From: Corallochytrium limacisporum
Taxonomy: Eukaryota > Opisthokonta
Assembly: GCA_002811645.1 (NCBI GenBank)
Contig: PDIP01000176.1
Location: 51,140-74,004 of the forward strand
Direction: 5' to 3'
Length of the DNA stretch: 22,865 bases
Every line of letters starts with the position of its first letter. The stretch's first letter is position 1. Shown piece by piece: positions 1 to 8,967 of this stretch. The notes under the pieces are model-generated. The model was not told where the DNA came from. It worked only from the letters and a program-made list of their open reading frames with translations, and searched no databases. The position numbers were made by a program, and so were the translations under genes.

Positions 1-644
1 CACGAATTGTGCAAATTTTTGTTGAACACCGGTTTTTCGAAATTCTGCACTTTTTTATTGAACAGAGGTTGGTACGTTTTACCCTAGGGTACCAAAGTCC
101 GCCGTCATCGCCGGAGATGCTGCGCGGGTCACGCGCGGTAGAATCAACAATGAACTTTAGTTTTCATGGAATGTTTGAAGTTTACGGTGTCGGTATATGA
201 TGCGCTGATGGAATATTGCGACTTAGGACGCAATGCAAATCGAAATGCGCTCAGGTCGCAAGCGGCACCACTAGTAGCCATCGGTCCGTCCCAACGGAGT
301 GGGAGCGGCGGCTGTTTCCGCTCTCGCTGTTCTGTGTCATTAGCAGAGATGGAGAGGTGCGATAAAGGGAACAGGAACTTTTGGCTTACTACGGTATCCG
401 CATGCACCCACAGGGTAGCAGAATAGGAAATTCGTGACGACAATGAAGATGCATGGGGTTGGTGATGATGGTGCTTATGCGTTTTAAGCTGTCTTTCGTG
501 TCTTTTGTGTAGGATATGCTTCCTCAAGGACGCAAATGTCTGAGAAGATACCGCTCTGCAATGGGTGGATTGGCGATAAGGATTTTCAGTCTTTTTTGGG
601 GGCCCTGGGTTCAATGGATTCGCATTCTCTGTTCGAGAGAGCAC
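1..644. other. SMC2 3' flank without a convincing gene
   Basis: This is spacer downstream of the SMC2 stop codon. Several short open frames occur on both strands, but none shows a recognisable domain, and the longest (166 residues, minus strand) is a low-complexity His/Ser/Arg-rich translation. The first 70 bases hold an imperfect direct repeat of a T-run followed by TTGAACA. A minus-strand AATAAA lies near base 52, almost 600 bases past the SMC2 stop, and is too far to be a confident polyadenylation signal. Confidence 0.5.
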
Positions 645-3600
645 TCAGTTGGCCGTACCCAAAGGCTGCCGCTGGCGACGTTTCGCAGCATGTGTCGCAC
701 CTTTTCCACTGCCAACAAGGTCCAAGTTTTCTTTGGTGGCAGGAGAGCTGGCTGCTGACGATGCAGCAGCATGGCGCGCGACAGTGGAGACACCATTAAC
801 CAGCTTGGTTCGGAAGAGCACGTTGGCATGGTTGAACATGCCTTCCTTAAGACTGACAACAACGAACTGGGAGTTGCTAAAGTGGCGCTTTAGCATACGA
901 CCAATGTTCTGAGTGTGCGACAGATCAAGGGCGGCGTCGACCTCGTCGAGAATGTACACGGGAGCTGGATTGAAGCGCAGAAGGGCGAGGATGAAACTCA
1001 GGGCCACTAGGGAGCGCTGCCCACCACTGAGTTCTGTGAGACTCTCCTTCCACTTGCCGTTGAAAGCAACGCGGAATTCGAGGCCGTCCATGGCACTGGT
1101 TGACCCTTCGGGGGGCATCAGCGCGGCGGTGACACCAGGCAAAAGGCTCTCCATGATCGAACCAAAGTCTTTGCTGACAGTAGTCTGGGTACGTTCCACG
1201 GCGTCGCGTTTTTTGCGGTTCAGATCCTCGATGGCATGCTCAATCTTCTCTTTGTCCTCCTGGACCTTGGCGTAGCGGGACTTCAGCTCACGACATTCCT
1301 TCTCGGTTTTCTCCAATGTGGCATACACAGAGCGGTTGATTTTACCCTCAAGGTGGCGCTGTTTTTCCTCCAGGGCACGCAAGCGCTTGCTGGCCTGCTT
1401 CGGGTTGTACCTTGTGTAGTCGTAGTCCGAACCCTCTTGTCCAAAGAGTGGCAGATCCTCCACAACCCACGGGTGCTTACTCTCCAGCTCCCGTGCGGTG
1501 GACTGCAGGTCCTTCTGGTGCCGCTCATTCTCCTTGATCTGCTCATGTAGTTTCTCGAGCGTGTGTCTGTCCTTGTCCTGTTGCTTACTACGACGGTGTG
1601 ACTCCTGTTGAAGCTTCTGAATCTCATCGTCCATGGCAGCAGTTTTGGCGCGCAGGTCCGTCAGAATCTGTTCCTTGGTCTCGAGGTCCTCCTGGCACGT
1701 TTCCACGGCCTCAAGCAAACCCGCATGTCGCTTCTCGGTCTCTGCAACCATGTCTTTGCCTTTCTGCACATCCTCCTCGGTGGCCAGCTCGTCAGTACGT
1801 AGAGTCTCAAGCTCCAGTTTCATTTCATTGAGTTGGTCGCGAGCGACCTTTAGTTCCTTCTGGCTCTTGTCCGCCTCCTTCTTGGCTGCAGCAACGTCCT
1901 TCTTGAGCTGGGCAAGCGTCTCTTCGCGACTGCCGCTCATGGCGTCGATACGCTCCTGTGTGGCAGTGACCTCGTCCTTGGCCTGCGCCAACAGCTCGGC
2001 ATCCCGTGCCAGAGCCGCCTGGTCATCGTCAATTGCTCTTTGCAGGTCTTCAACCTCCTGCAGCACTGCGTTGTCCGCAGAGCCCGCAAGCTCCGCCTGC
2101 AGGCGTGTCAGTTCATCCTGTGCGGCACTGAGACGATCCTGGGCCGCCTCCAGCGCAGCGGAACCTTCCTCTGCCGCGTTCAGACTGTCCTCAATCTTCT
2201 GTAGGGCTTGCTGCACGATGGCGAGGTGGGCCTGCTCCGACTGCAGGTCAGCAAGGCAGGACAGCATACCGGAGCCACCAGGAGCACTGCCACCTGTCAA
2301 CGTACCACTGGGGTCGAATTCCTCACCATCCAGAGTGACCGTGCGGGCCATGACTTGCGGATGGAAGGCAACGCGTTGGGCAGCGTTCATATCTCGCGCC
2401 ACCAAGGTCGTACCAAAGATGAACTGCATTGCAGGTTCCAACTCAGCGTCGTAGCCGACCAGGGACAGTGCGGTATGAATGTTCTCTTTACCAACCTCCT
2501 GCTCAGCAACGGCTATTTGCTTGGCAGAAAGACTGCGCTTGGCAACGTCGTCAAGGGGAATGATCGTAACGCGCTTCTTCAGCTGACCGTGCTTCAATAG
2601 CTTCTTGCCAGTGTCGACGGTGTCGACAATCACATTGTACAGACGTCCACCGGCGGCAATTTCCAGGGCCAAATTGTGCTCCTTGCTCTGCACTGTCACA
2701 AGTTGGGCAGCCCGTCCCTTGACTCTTGATCGATCGAACCCGCGTTCCGGGTCCTTGTACTCGAATTGAATGGCTCGCAGGCGTGAATTCAGAGTTTCCA
2801 TGCGTTCCTGGATGGCTTCCAGTTCGGTAGTCTTCTGGGTCCGTTGGCGCTGTAGTGCGCGGACGTCGACGGCGTTGTGATCCTGCTGCGATTGGCTCTG
2901 CGCCTGACTCAGGCCATCAACCTCAGCCTGCAGAGCCTTAATGTCCTCCTCACGCTTGGCTATGGCAGTGCGGACCTTGTCGAGCTTCTTGGAGGATGCA
3001 CCAGCCTTCTTCTGGGCCTTCTCCAGGGCCTTCTTGGCACGAGTAGCCTTCTGCTCAGTGCGGACCATAGAGGTCTCGAGATCAGCGACACGACTCTTTG
3101 CCTCCATCAGTTCCGCCATCATGGTTTTGCCCTTGCCAGCCTCATCCACACCAACAGTAGCACTTCGGTACTGCTGCTGCAGACGCTCATATTTTTCGAC
3201 TTTGGCCAAATTCTCCGCATCCTTGGTCCTGGATTGCTCCGTGGTAGTGTCAATCGCATCAGATTTTTCCTTCTGTTTCTGGTGGACCTCCTCAAGAGCC
3301 GCAATTACTTTCGTCAGGTTTTTGCGCTCTTCGTCCAGGTCCTTAGCACCCTGATCAGCGGCCGTCTTGGCCTCGACCAGCTTTCGACCGGCACTCTCGA
3401 CGGCAGACTCAGCGTCCTTCAACTCACCACCGCTTTCCATGTCACGCTTCTGCTCAGCAGCCTTGATCTGGGTGGCGAGATCAGCTACTACAGTCTCTGC
3501 GTCCGCAATTTCACGCGTGATCTGGTCCCGACGGCTCTTGGACTGGTCAATCTCTTCCAGTTTGCTTGAAAGTTCTTTCGTTTTAGTGAGATACGCATAG

Positions 3601-4307
3601 CTCACCACCACGCTCTGCAGGCGAGTAATTTCTTTCTGGTTTGCCTGGAATTCTTGATAGTCGTGCTTCTCCTGCTGCAGTCGATTAAGTTTGGGTAGAA
3701 TTTCTTCTTCTAGTAAGCGCCGAATTTCTTCAAGTTTCTTCTGTTTCTTTTCCATAGTGTTCAAGGCTAGTTCGCGCTTCTTTTCAAACATACCAGTGCC
3801 CGCCGCTTCCTCCACCTTGCTGAGAATTTCGATGGGCTTCATGTTGAGGACCTTAGTAATGGTTCCTTGCATGATTAAGAAGTTTGGGTTGTTTACATTC
3901 AACTGCACTCCTTGAAACAAGTTTTCAATCTGGTTCTTCTGAACAACTCGACCATTGATCATGTACTTGTTCTTGCCTCCTATCATCACGGTTCGTGTGA
4001 CCTGGATTTGGTCATAGTCACGGTAACCCGGATGACTGCTTTCTTTGTCCGTGTTATTGAACACCAAAGTCACGCTAGCTTTGTTCACTCCGGCCTGACC
4101 TTGCTTGTAGACGAGATCATTCATACTGCTGGCACGAATGCTCCCCATATTGGAGATACCGAGGACAAAGCAGATGGAGTCCAGGATATTGGACTTTCCA
4201 CTGCCGTTAAATCCTGTAATGGCATTGAAGTGTCTGTCAAATTTGCCGACCTGCACCCTGCGGGCGTAGGATTTGAAGCCGTCAATGACGACCTCTTCGA
4301 GATGCAT
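645..4307 (-). CDS. SMC2: Condensin subunit SMC2 (chromosome ATPase)
   Basis: This 1220-residue protein is a complete SMC ATPase, the SMC2 partner of SMC4 in condensin, which compacts and segregates mitotic chromosomes. The N-terminal head has the family start (IDGFKSYA), Walker A GFNGSGKSN at 32-40 and the Q-loop segment LIMQGTITKVLNMKP around 144-158. That wording, with NVNNPNFLIMQG, is typical of SMC2 rather than SMC1, 3 or 4. Coiled coil runs from about 165 to 510 and 685 to 1045, around a hinge at about 515-680 that contains GGRLYNV and a Gly-rich GTLTGGSAPGGSG. The C-terminal head has LSGGQ at 1093-1097 and Walker B VYILDEVDAALD at 1117-1128. A basic tail (KRRQRQPLG) may aid nuclear import. 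The ATG at 4307 has A at -3. Length is normal and there is no intron or frameshift. It is divergent from the RAD5-like gene. SMC family is certain and SMC2 subtype nearly so. Confidence 0.97.
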   Translation of the reverse strand: MHLEEVVIDGFKSYARRVQVGKFDRHFNAITGFNGSGKSNILDSICFVLGISNMGSIRASSMNDLVYKQGQAGVNKASVTLVFNNTDKESSHPGYRDYDQIQVTRTVMIGGKNKYMINGRVVQKNQIENLFQGVQLNVNNPNFLIMQGTITKVLNMKPIEILSKVEEAAGTGMFEKKRELALNTMEKKQKKLEEIRRLLEEEILPKLNRLQQEKHDYQEFQANQKEITRLQSVVVSYAYLTKTKELSSKLEEIDQSKSRRDQITREIADAETVVADLATQIKAAEQKRDMESGGELKDAESAVESAGRKLVEAKTAADQGAKDLDEERKNLTKVIAALEEVHQKQKEKSDAIDTTTEQSRTKDAENLAKVEKYERLQQQYRSATVGVDEAGKGKTMMAELMEAKSRVADLETSMVRTEQKATRAKKALEKAQKKAGASSKKLDKVRTAIAKREEDIKALQAEVDGLSQAQSQSQQDHNAVDVRALQRQRTQKTTELEAIQERMETLNSRLRAIQFEYKDPERGFDRSRVKGRAAQLVTVQSKEHNLALEIAAGGRLYNVIVDTVDTGKKLLKHGQLKKRVTIIPLDDVAKRSLSAKQIAVAEQEVGKENIHTALSLVGYDAELEPAMQFIFGTTLVARDMNAAQRVAFHPQVMARTVTLDGEEFDPSGTLTGGSAPGGSGMLSCLADLQSEQAHLAIVQQALQKIEDSLNAAEEGSAALEAAQDRLSAAQDELTRLQAELAGSADNAVLQEVEDLQRAIDDDQAALARDAELLAQAKDEVTATQERIDAMSGSREETLAQLKKDVAAAKKEADKSQKELKVARDQLNEMKLELETLRTDELATEEDVQKGKDMVAETEKRHAGLLEAVETCQEDLETKEQILTDLRAKTAAMDDEIQKLQQESHRRSKQQDKDRHTLEKLHEQIKENERHQKDLQSTARELESKHPWVVEDLPLFGQEGSDYDYTRYNPKQASKRLRALEEKQRHLEGKINRSVYATLEKTEKECRELKSRYAKVQEDKEKIEHAIEDLNRKKRDAVERTQTTVSKDFGSIMESLLPGVTAALMPPEGSTSAMDGLEFRVAFNGKWKESLTELSGGQRSLVALSFILALLRFNPAPVYILDEVDAALDLSHTQNIGRMLKRHFSNSQFVVVSLKEGMFNHANVLFRTKLVNGVSTVARHAAASSAASSPATKENLDLVGSGKGATHAAKRRQRQPLGTAN

Positions 4308-4564
4308 TGTTCCGGTTTCGAGAGAAAATACTGTTCACCTACTCCAACTCAGTGGACCGATCTTACTTTTCCCTAGAAGCTTGGGATATCGAAGTACCAT
4401 TGGAAAAAGTACACGAAATTGTGGCTCCCAAGTACGAAAACATCTTGAGAACAGTATTGTTAAGGCTATGAGAGCTATGGTGCGTAGCACCGAACGAGTG
4501 CATCCTTCGAAGTTCCCTTGAGACTCATCGTCCCTTTAACTCTCCCGCACCTCCGAGTCAAAAT

Positions 4565-4578
4565 TTTCCCGCGCAAAT
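4565..4578. promoter_or_regulatory. E2F-like element TTTTCCCGCGCAAA
   Basis: The string TTTTCCCGCGCAAA contains TTTCCCGC, an exact match to the E2F/DP consensus TTT(C/G)(C/G)CGC. It lies about 260 bases upstream of the SMC2 ATG and about 810 bases upstream of the RAD5-like ATG. E2F control of chromosome-replication and condensin genes is established in animals and plants. Binding here is inference, since such an 8-mer is expected about once per 8 kb by chance. Confidence 0.35.
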
Positions 4579-4637
4579 TTGGCTTCAGCACTTACTGTAC
4601 TGCAGGTATCTGGTGCTGGGGAAGCCTAAAGTTCCTC

Positions 4638-4657
4638 CACCCCCCGGTAGGGGGGTG
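4638..4657. repeat. G/C-tract inverted repeat (CACCCCCC / GGGGGGTG)
   Basis: An 8-bp perfect inverted repeat, CACCCCCC and GGGGGGTG, flanks a 4-base loop GGTA. A second, slightly imperfect hairpin follows at 4691-4709, where CTTCCCC pairs with GGGGTAAG across a bulged T. Both lie in the SMC2/RAD5 spacer. They could form cruciforms or act as binding sites; no function is shown. Confidence 0.6.
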
Positions 4658-4738
4658 TTCTTTCCGAGAGTGTTCTGGTCAGCCATCGGTCTTCCCCGGG
4701 GGGGGTAAGGAAATACCAACGGGCAACTTACGAAATAG

Positions 4739-4753
4739 ATCAATATTATTGAT
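4739..4753. repeat. 15-bp palindrome ATCAATATTATTGAT
   Basis: This is a perfect dyad with 7-bp arms (ATCAATA and TATTGAT) around one central T, in the divergent SMC2/RAD5 spacer. Its symmetry suits a dimeric DNA-binding protein. A dyad of this size is not rare by chance in 23 kb. Confidence 0.4.
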
Positions 4754-5385
4754 AATTGTCCCCACCGATCGCTCTTTCAGCACGCAGCTCACTTTTGCAC
4801 GGAGATCTCTTCGGCCCCCTGAGCTCATTGCGGGCTGGGGGGTACCGAACGGAGAACTCAGGCTAAAAAATGGGAGACTACTGCTGCGCAAAGGAGGGAG
4901 TCCTTCCGGGTGGGCCCGCGGAACTGTTCGCGCTCAAAACTCCTGAGCCTCCATGAGACCCCTTCCCGGAAACGTTGTCAGGCTGATCCGGTCCTGGGCG
5001 GCTCTTCCATCAAAGGCGCTCACTCTGTAATGATAAGTGTCTGTTCTGTGCGTGCAGTATACGAGCAAAAAATAAAGCGTTCAGTGACCCCATGCTAGGT
5101 ATAGTGTGACCTGCCATTTTTGCTTCACCTAATGGGGCACCTATTTGTGCAGAACCACGATATCATCCTTCGGAGAATCTCGGCGTTGGGAAAATCGTTC
5201 GGCCAAGCAAGTTACTACAATTTCTAAATTGAAACAGGGTGCCAGTATCGGAAGATAGACCACTTACACGCTGCAGGATAAAAATGAGATATTCCAAATA
5301 TGTGAGATCCTCGTAGGGAAGGATCTCTCCTAAGTGGAACAGAACAATTGTGTCGGCGAGTGAGGGTGAAGGCCATAGCAGCACT

Positions 5386-8300
5386 ATGGCCCCAGTTGCT
5401 CATACATCATTGTCCGTCTTGGATGACCAGGCCATTAAGGCAATAGCAGATATCATTGGCGATGATGTGCGAAGCAAGGTAAGCAATGACAATGCCCTCA
5501 CTGGTGAACGAGAAGTCTACCGTGCTTTACTAAAGAAAGCGAACAATACGATCGAGAACGCGATCTCTTTGTGGTATGAAGGTGACTTGGAAGACACCAT
5601 GCGGCTGGCCCGCACTCGGAGCAAGTCTCACCTTTCCGTAAATCTTAAGAAACCTGATAATTCAGAGTATGACCGAGGATTGAATAAGCGTCTGAAAGTG
5701 TGCAACGATGCCATGGACAGTGAGACTAGTTCTGGACTGACAGCAGAGTCGCGGAAGATGGAATCGAGGGATGAGCAGGAGCGCTCCAGATTTGCGACAG
5801 ATTTTGTCGATTTTGCCAGACGCAAGAGCAGAGCAGATAAGAGTAGTAGCAACAGCAGCGGGGATGAAAGTGTTGTAGAAGTGGGGTCACACGATAAGCA
5901 ACAGAGTGATGACAGCGGACACGAACAGGAAAATATCAGGCGTCTCAATGCACTTACATGGCCTGTCAAGCTAGGAGTTCTGCTTGCTTCTGCCTCTGTT
6001 GGTCGCTCAGGACAAAAGTGGGAACCTGAGCAATATTTTGTATTGACCCGAGGCAAGCACCAGCAGCAGAAGGCCGTCGATCGGCGGATGGGAAAGGGTA
6101 CTGAAGACAGCCGGACTTCCATAGTCATGGGTAGGAACAACAAAGTAAACAATACTGTCTACTTTCGCACTGATGCTGGAATAGATATTGGACGAGTTCA
6201 TTCCGAATTCACACAGTACCTTTGCCCCATGCTCGACCACAACATCATCACCGTAGACGGACATATTGTGGAGGAAAACCATCGTGCGGAGATGGGCACT
6301 GATTTTACACTAATTTGCAATGTCTACTTGAATCGCACGGGCCTTCGGATACTCCTAGAGACGGACATTAACACATCGCTGGAGAAAGTGGCCGCGCAGT
6401 CCGCAATCAAAGAGGGTTTCCTCGGACTTCTCGACCAAATGGATGTGCAACCGACCGCAGTGGGATCTACTGCAGGCAGGACGCGCCAGCGTATCCTTGA
6501 CATTGCTCGCAGCAACCAAAATGCTAAGGAGGACGAGTTAAATGATGCTGCTGAGAACACTCAGCAGCTAACGAGCGAGGATTTGCTCGGCCTGTACTCT
6601 GAAGTCGCGGACGTGCGTGACGACATCATGGTGAAACCACCGTCCAAGCATTTCAGAAGCAACTTGCGGCCGTACCAACAGAAGGCTTTGAGCTGGATGA
6701 TCGCAAGGGAAGAAGACAGTGGATCGCAGCCATTAGAGCAGGATCTAACTCTGGAAGAAGAACAGAAGCAACAATTGCATCCTCTGTGGGTTGAGTATCA
6801 GTTTGATGGGGCCAAGTACCCCGTGTACTATAATCCCTACACTGGTGAGATGGACTTAGTACGACCACAGGCAGCGAAACGGGCTATGGGTGGCATCCTT
6901 GCGGATGAAATGGGCCTGGGCAAGACGGTACAGATAATCGCACTTATAACCACCGGCGACGAGAGCATTGCAGACCGCAACGCGGAAAGGGCAACCGCGG
7001 CCTCGAAGCAAAGTGGTACGAGCGTGAAAGCCGATCCAGTAGGACCAACCCTTGTAGTTTCACCACTGTCCCTTGTTACACAGTGGAAGGAAGAGTTGAT
7101 TTTGCACTCGGATATCGGTACGGATAAGATTCTTATCTATCACGGCTCTGGGCGGAACGACAAGCTCGATTTTAGGAAGTATCGCGTGGTACTCACCAGC
7201 TATGGCACGATGTCTTCAGAGTGGGCACTACGTAAAGGCGAGGGCCCCCTACACGCGTTTACTCGCTGGAACCGCATTGTCATTGACGAAGCGCATATGA
7301 TTAAGAACCGCAACACACAGGTAAGCAAGGCAGCAACTGCGATGGAGGCCCGGACCCGTTGGTGCCTGACTGGCACCCCAATTCTAAATTCCCTGGACGA
7401 CATGTATGCGCTCGTGCGTTTCCTGCACGTTGATCCGTGGCAATCCTGGCCGTTCTGGAACACCCACATCTCCAAGCCATTTAATGAAGAGCGCAGTCGA
7501 GAAGCATTGGATACAATGAAGGCAGTGCTGCGGCCGCTAGTCCTTCGACGGACGAAGGACATGATGGACGAATCTGGCAAACCTATTCTCACCCTCCCGC
7601 CGAAAAACACGCTCATGATCCGTGTAGAGCTAAGCCAAGAGGAACGTGAGTTCTACGATGCCATTTTTAATCGCACGTTCACTCGTTTCCAGCAGTTCGA
7701 GGCTGCCGGATCGCTGCTCAAGAACTATGCCAGCGTTCTTGAATGGATCCTGCGTTTGCGGCAGGCCTGCGATCATCCGTTTTTGACAATGGCCAATCAA
7801 GCCAACAAGCAGAGCGACGTGAACAAGCTCCTAGATTCGAGCCCTTTGGCTGATCTTGACGAGCTTATCAACCGCTTCGTGGAGAACAGCATTGGGAAAG
7901 CCAATTTTGACTATGTGCGGGCCACAGCGGAGAGTATGAAGACCAACCTTACGAAATTTGCCACTGACACCGAATGTCCGATCTGTTTAGACACAGTGGA
8001 GGATCCGTTGATTGGTCCATGCATGCATCCGGGTTGCCGCAAGTGCTACGAGAAAGTTGTATTTCAGCTCAGGCAGTGTCCAGTGTGCCGTGAGGACATG
8101 ATGCTAAGTGAACTAGAACCACTGCCACTCCCCAAACCCGAGGACGAGGTCCAGTCGACCAGCGATAAAGGCACCGAAGAAGCGGTAGATTCAGGGACAG
8201 CATCTGGGATGACAGCGGAAGGAACCGAAGCGGGCCTTAGCAAGGAAGCGCTTAGCCACATCGAAGAGTCTTCTAAGATTCGTAGTCTGCTAGAGGATAT

Positions 8301-8865
8301 TGAAGATCACTGTGAGGAGAAGTGCGTTGTCTTCAGCCAATGGACATCCATGCTGGACTTAGTGGAGAAGGCTCTGCGTAAGAGAAAAGTTAAGTTTGTT
8401 CGCTTGGATGGCAGCTGCAATCTCAACACACGGCGTCGCCTGATTGAGGTGTTTATGGATCCCAGCAGTGACGTCACCGTCTTTCTGATCTCTATCCGTG
8501 CAGGTGGTGTGGGACTCAACCTGACGGCAGCAACCCGCCTCCATGTTCTCGATCCGTGGTGGAATGCGCACGTGGAGGAACAGGCCATCAACCGCGTTCA
8601 TCGGATTGGACAAGATAAGCCTGTCACTGTGCGCCGCTACATTGCCAAACGTACCATTGAAGAACGTTTACTGCTGCTACAGAAGCACAAAAGCGCCATT
8701 GTCGAAGAAGCCCTGGCTCTGTCCAAGGAAGAGGAAAGCGCCATGCGCCTGGAGAACCTGAAGCTGTTGTTCAATCCATCTACATCATTAACGCAGAGTC
8801 TGGACGATATCCACAACACTAGTGCGGATTCATCCGTGTTGCAGCCGCCGCCACAGCCACAGTGA
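5386..8865 (+). CDS. RAD5: RAD5/HLTF-type SNF2 helicase with RING ubiquitin ligase domain
   Basis: This 1159-residue protein has the full RAD5/HLTF layout. Proteins of this family polyubiquitinate PCNA with Ubc13-Mms2 and reverse stalled forks in the nucleus. The N-terminus resembles the UBA-like segment of plant RAD5 (ADIIGDDV ... ALLKKANNTIENAI). A HIRAN domain lies at about 190-315 (FRTDAGIDIGRV ... LDHNIITVDG), and binds 3' DNA ends in HLTF. The SNF2 core has DEMGLGKT at 507-514 and DEAH at 634-637. An inserted C3HC4 RING has C864, C867, C879, H881, C884, C887, C898 and C901. The helicase C-terminal lobe has IRAGGVGLNLT near 1040 and QAINRVHRIGQ near 1066. The frame opens upstream at a GTG (5350), but that is not a nuclear start. 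The ATG at 5386 has A at -3 and G at +4. It ends in a short Pro/Gln tail, 102 bases from the convergent muniscin stop. Confidence 0.95.
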   Translation: MAPVAHTSLSVLDDQAIKAIADIIGDDVRSKVSNDNALTGEREVYRALLKKANNTIENAISLWYEGDLEDTMRLARTRSKSHLSVNLKKPDNSEYDRGLNKRLKVCNDAMDSETSSGLTAESRKMESRDEQERSRFATDFVDFARRKSRADKSSSNSSGDESVVEVGSHDKQQSDDSGHEQENIRRLNALTWPVKLGVLLASASVGRSGQKWEPEQYFVLTRGKHQQQKAVDRRMGKGTEDSRTSIVMGRNNKVNNTVYFRTDAGIDIGRVHSEFTQYLCPMLDHNIITVDGHIVEENHRAEMGTDFTLICNVYLNRTGLRILLETDINTSLEKVAAQSAIKEGFLGLLDQMDVQPTAVGSTAGRTRQRILDIARSNQNAKEDELNDAAENTQQLTSEDLLGLYSEVADVRDDIMVKPPSKHFRSNLRPYQQKALSWMIAREEDSGSQPLEQDLTLEEEQKQQLHPLWVEYQFDGAKYPVYYNPYTGEMDLVRPQAAKRAMGGILADEMGLGKTVQIIALITTGDESIADRNAERATAASKQSGTSVKADPVGPTLVVSPLSLVTQWKEELILHSDIGTDKILIYHGSGRNDKLDFRKYRVVLTSYGTMSSEWALRKGEGPLHAFTRWNRIVIDEAHMIKNRNTQVSKAATAMEARTRWCLTGTPILNSLDDMYALVRFLHVDPWQSWPFWNTHISKPFNEERSREALDTMKAVLRPLVLRRTKDMMDESGKPILTLPPKNTLMIRVELSQEEREFYDAIFNRTFTRFQQFEAAGSLLKNYASVLEWILRLRQACDHPFLTMANQANKQSDVNKLLDSSPLADLDELINRFVENSIGKANFDYVRATAESMKTNLTKFATDTECPICLDTVEDPLIGPCMHPGCRKCYEKVVFQLRQCPVCREDMMLSELEPLPLPKPEDEVQSTSDKGTEEAVDSGTASGMTAEGTEAGLSKEALSHIEESSKIRSLLEDIEDHCEEKCVVFSQWTSMLDLVEKALRKRKVKFVRLDGSCNLNTRRRLIEVFMDPSSDVTVFLISIRAGGVGLNLTAATRLHVLDPWWNAHVEEQAINRVHRIGQDKPVTVRRYIAKRTIEERLLLLQKHKSAIVEEALALSKEEESAMRLENLKLLFNPSTSLTQSLDDIHNTSADSSVLQPPPQPQ

Positions 8866-8967
8866 CCAGATACACAAACACAAAGGGTTCATAAACAACA
8901 CTGACGTCTGACCTTCTGTTCTTCGTTAATTGTGTTTTATTTGTGCGCGTATTGGTCATTTTTAATT
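8866..8967. other. 102-bp convergent 3' spacer
   Basis: Only 102 bases separate the RAD5-like stop from the muniscin stop on the other strand, so the two 3' untranslated regions probably overlap. A minus-strand AATAAA (plus-strand TTTATT at 8936-8941) lies 27 bases past the muniscin stop. It is a reasonable polyadenylation signal for that gene. No matching plus-strand AATAAA is visible for RAD5 in this interval. Confidence 0.5.
8936..8941 (-). terminator. Candidate polyadenylation signal AATAAA for the muniscin gene
   Basis: The minus strand reads AATAAA starting 27 bases downstream of the muniscin stop codon. The hexamer is the canonical eukaryotic poly(A) signal. Use is inferred from position only. 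Confidence 0.4.

Larger units (their letters stand above)
4308..5385. promoter_or_regulatory. Shared divergent upstream region of SMC2 and RAD5-like gene
   Basis: This 1078-bp spacer separates two genes transcribed away from each other and must hold both promoters. I see no convincing coding frame; the 142-residue plus-strand frame at 4518-4946 has no recognisable content. Visible structure includes an E2F-like motif at 4565-4578, G/C-tract hairpins at 4638-4657 and 4691-4709, and a 15-bp palindrome at 4739-4753. No clear TATA box stands at a suitable distance from either start. Confidence 0.6.

Noticed and set aside
144-644. 166-residue minus-strand frame after SMC2
   Set aside because: Biased His/Ser/Arg composition, no motif, and located in a probable 3' untranslated region.
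1633-3569. Long open frames antisense to SMC2 (273 and 230 residues)
   Set aside because: These are Ser- or Leu-rich shadows of the SMC2 coding strand's biased codons, without a domain of their own.
5350-5385. GTG-initiated 12-codon extension of the RAD5-like protein
   Set aside because: GTG is not a normal nuclear start. The ATG at 5386 has strong context, and the extension carries no domain.
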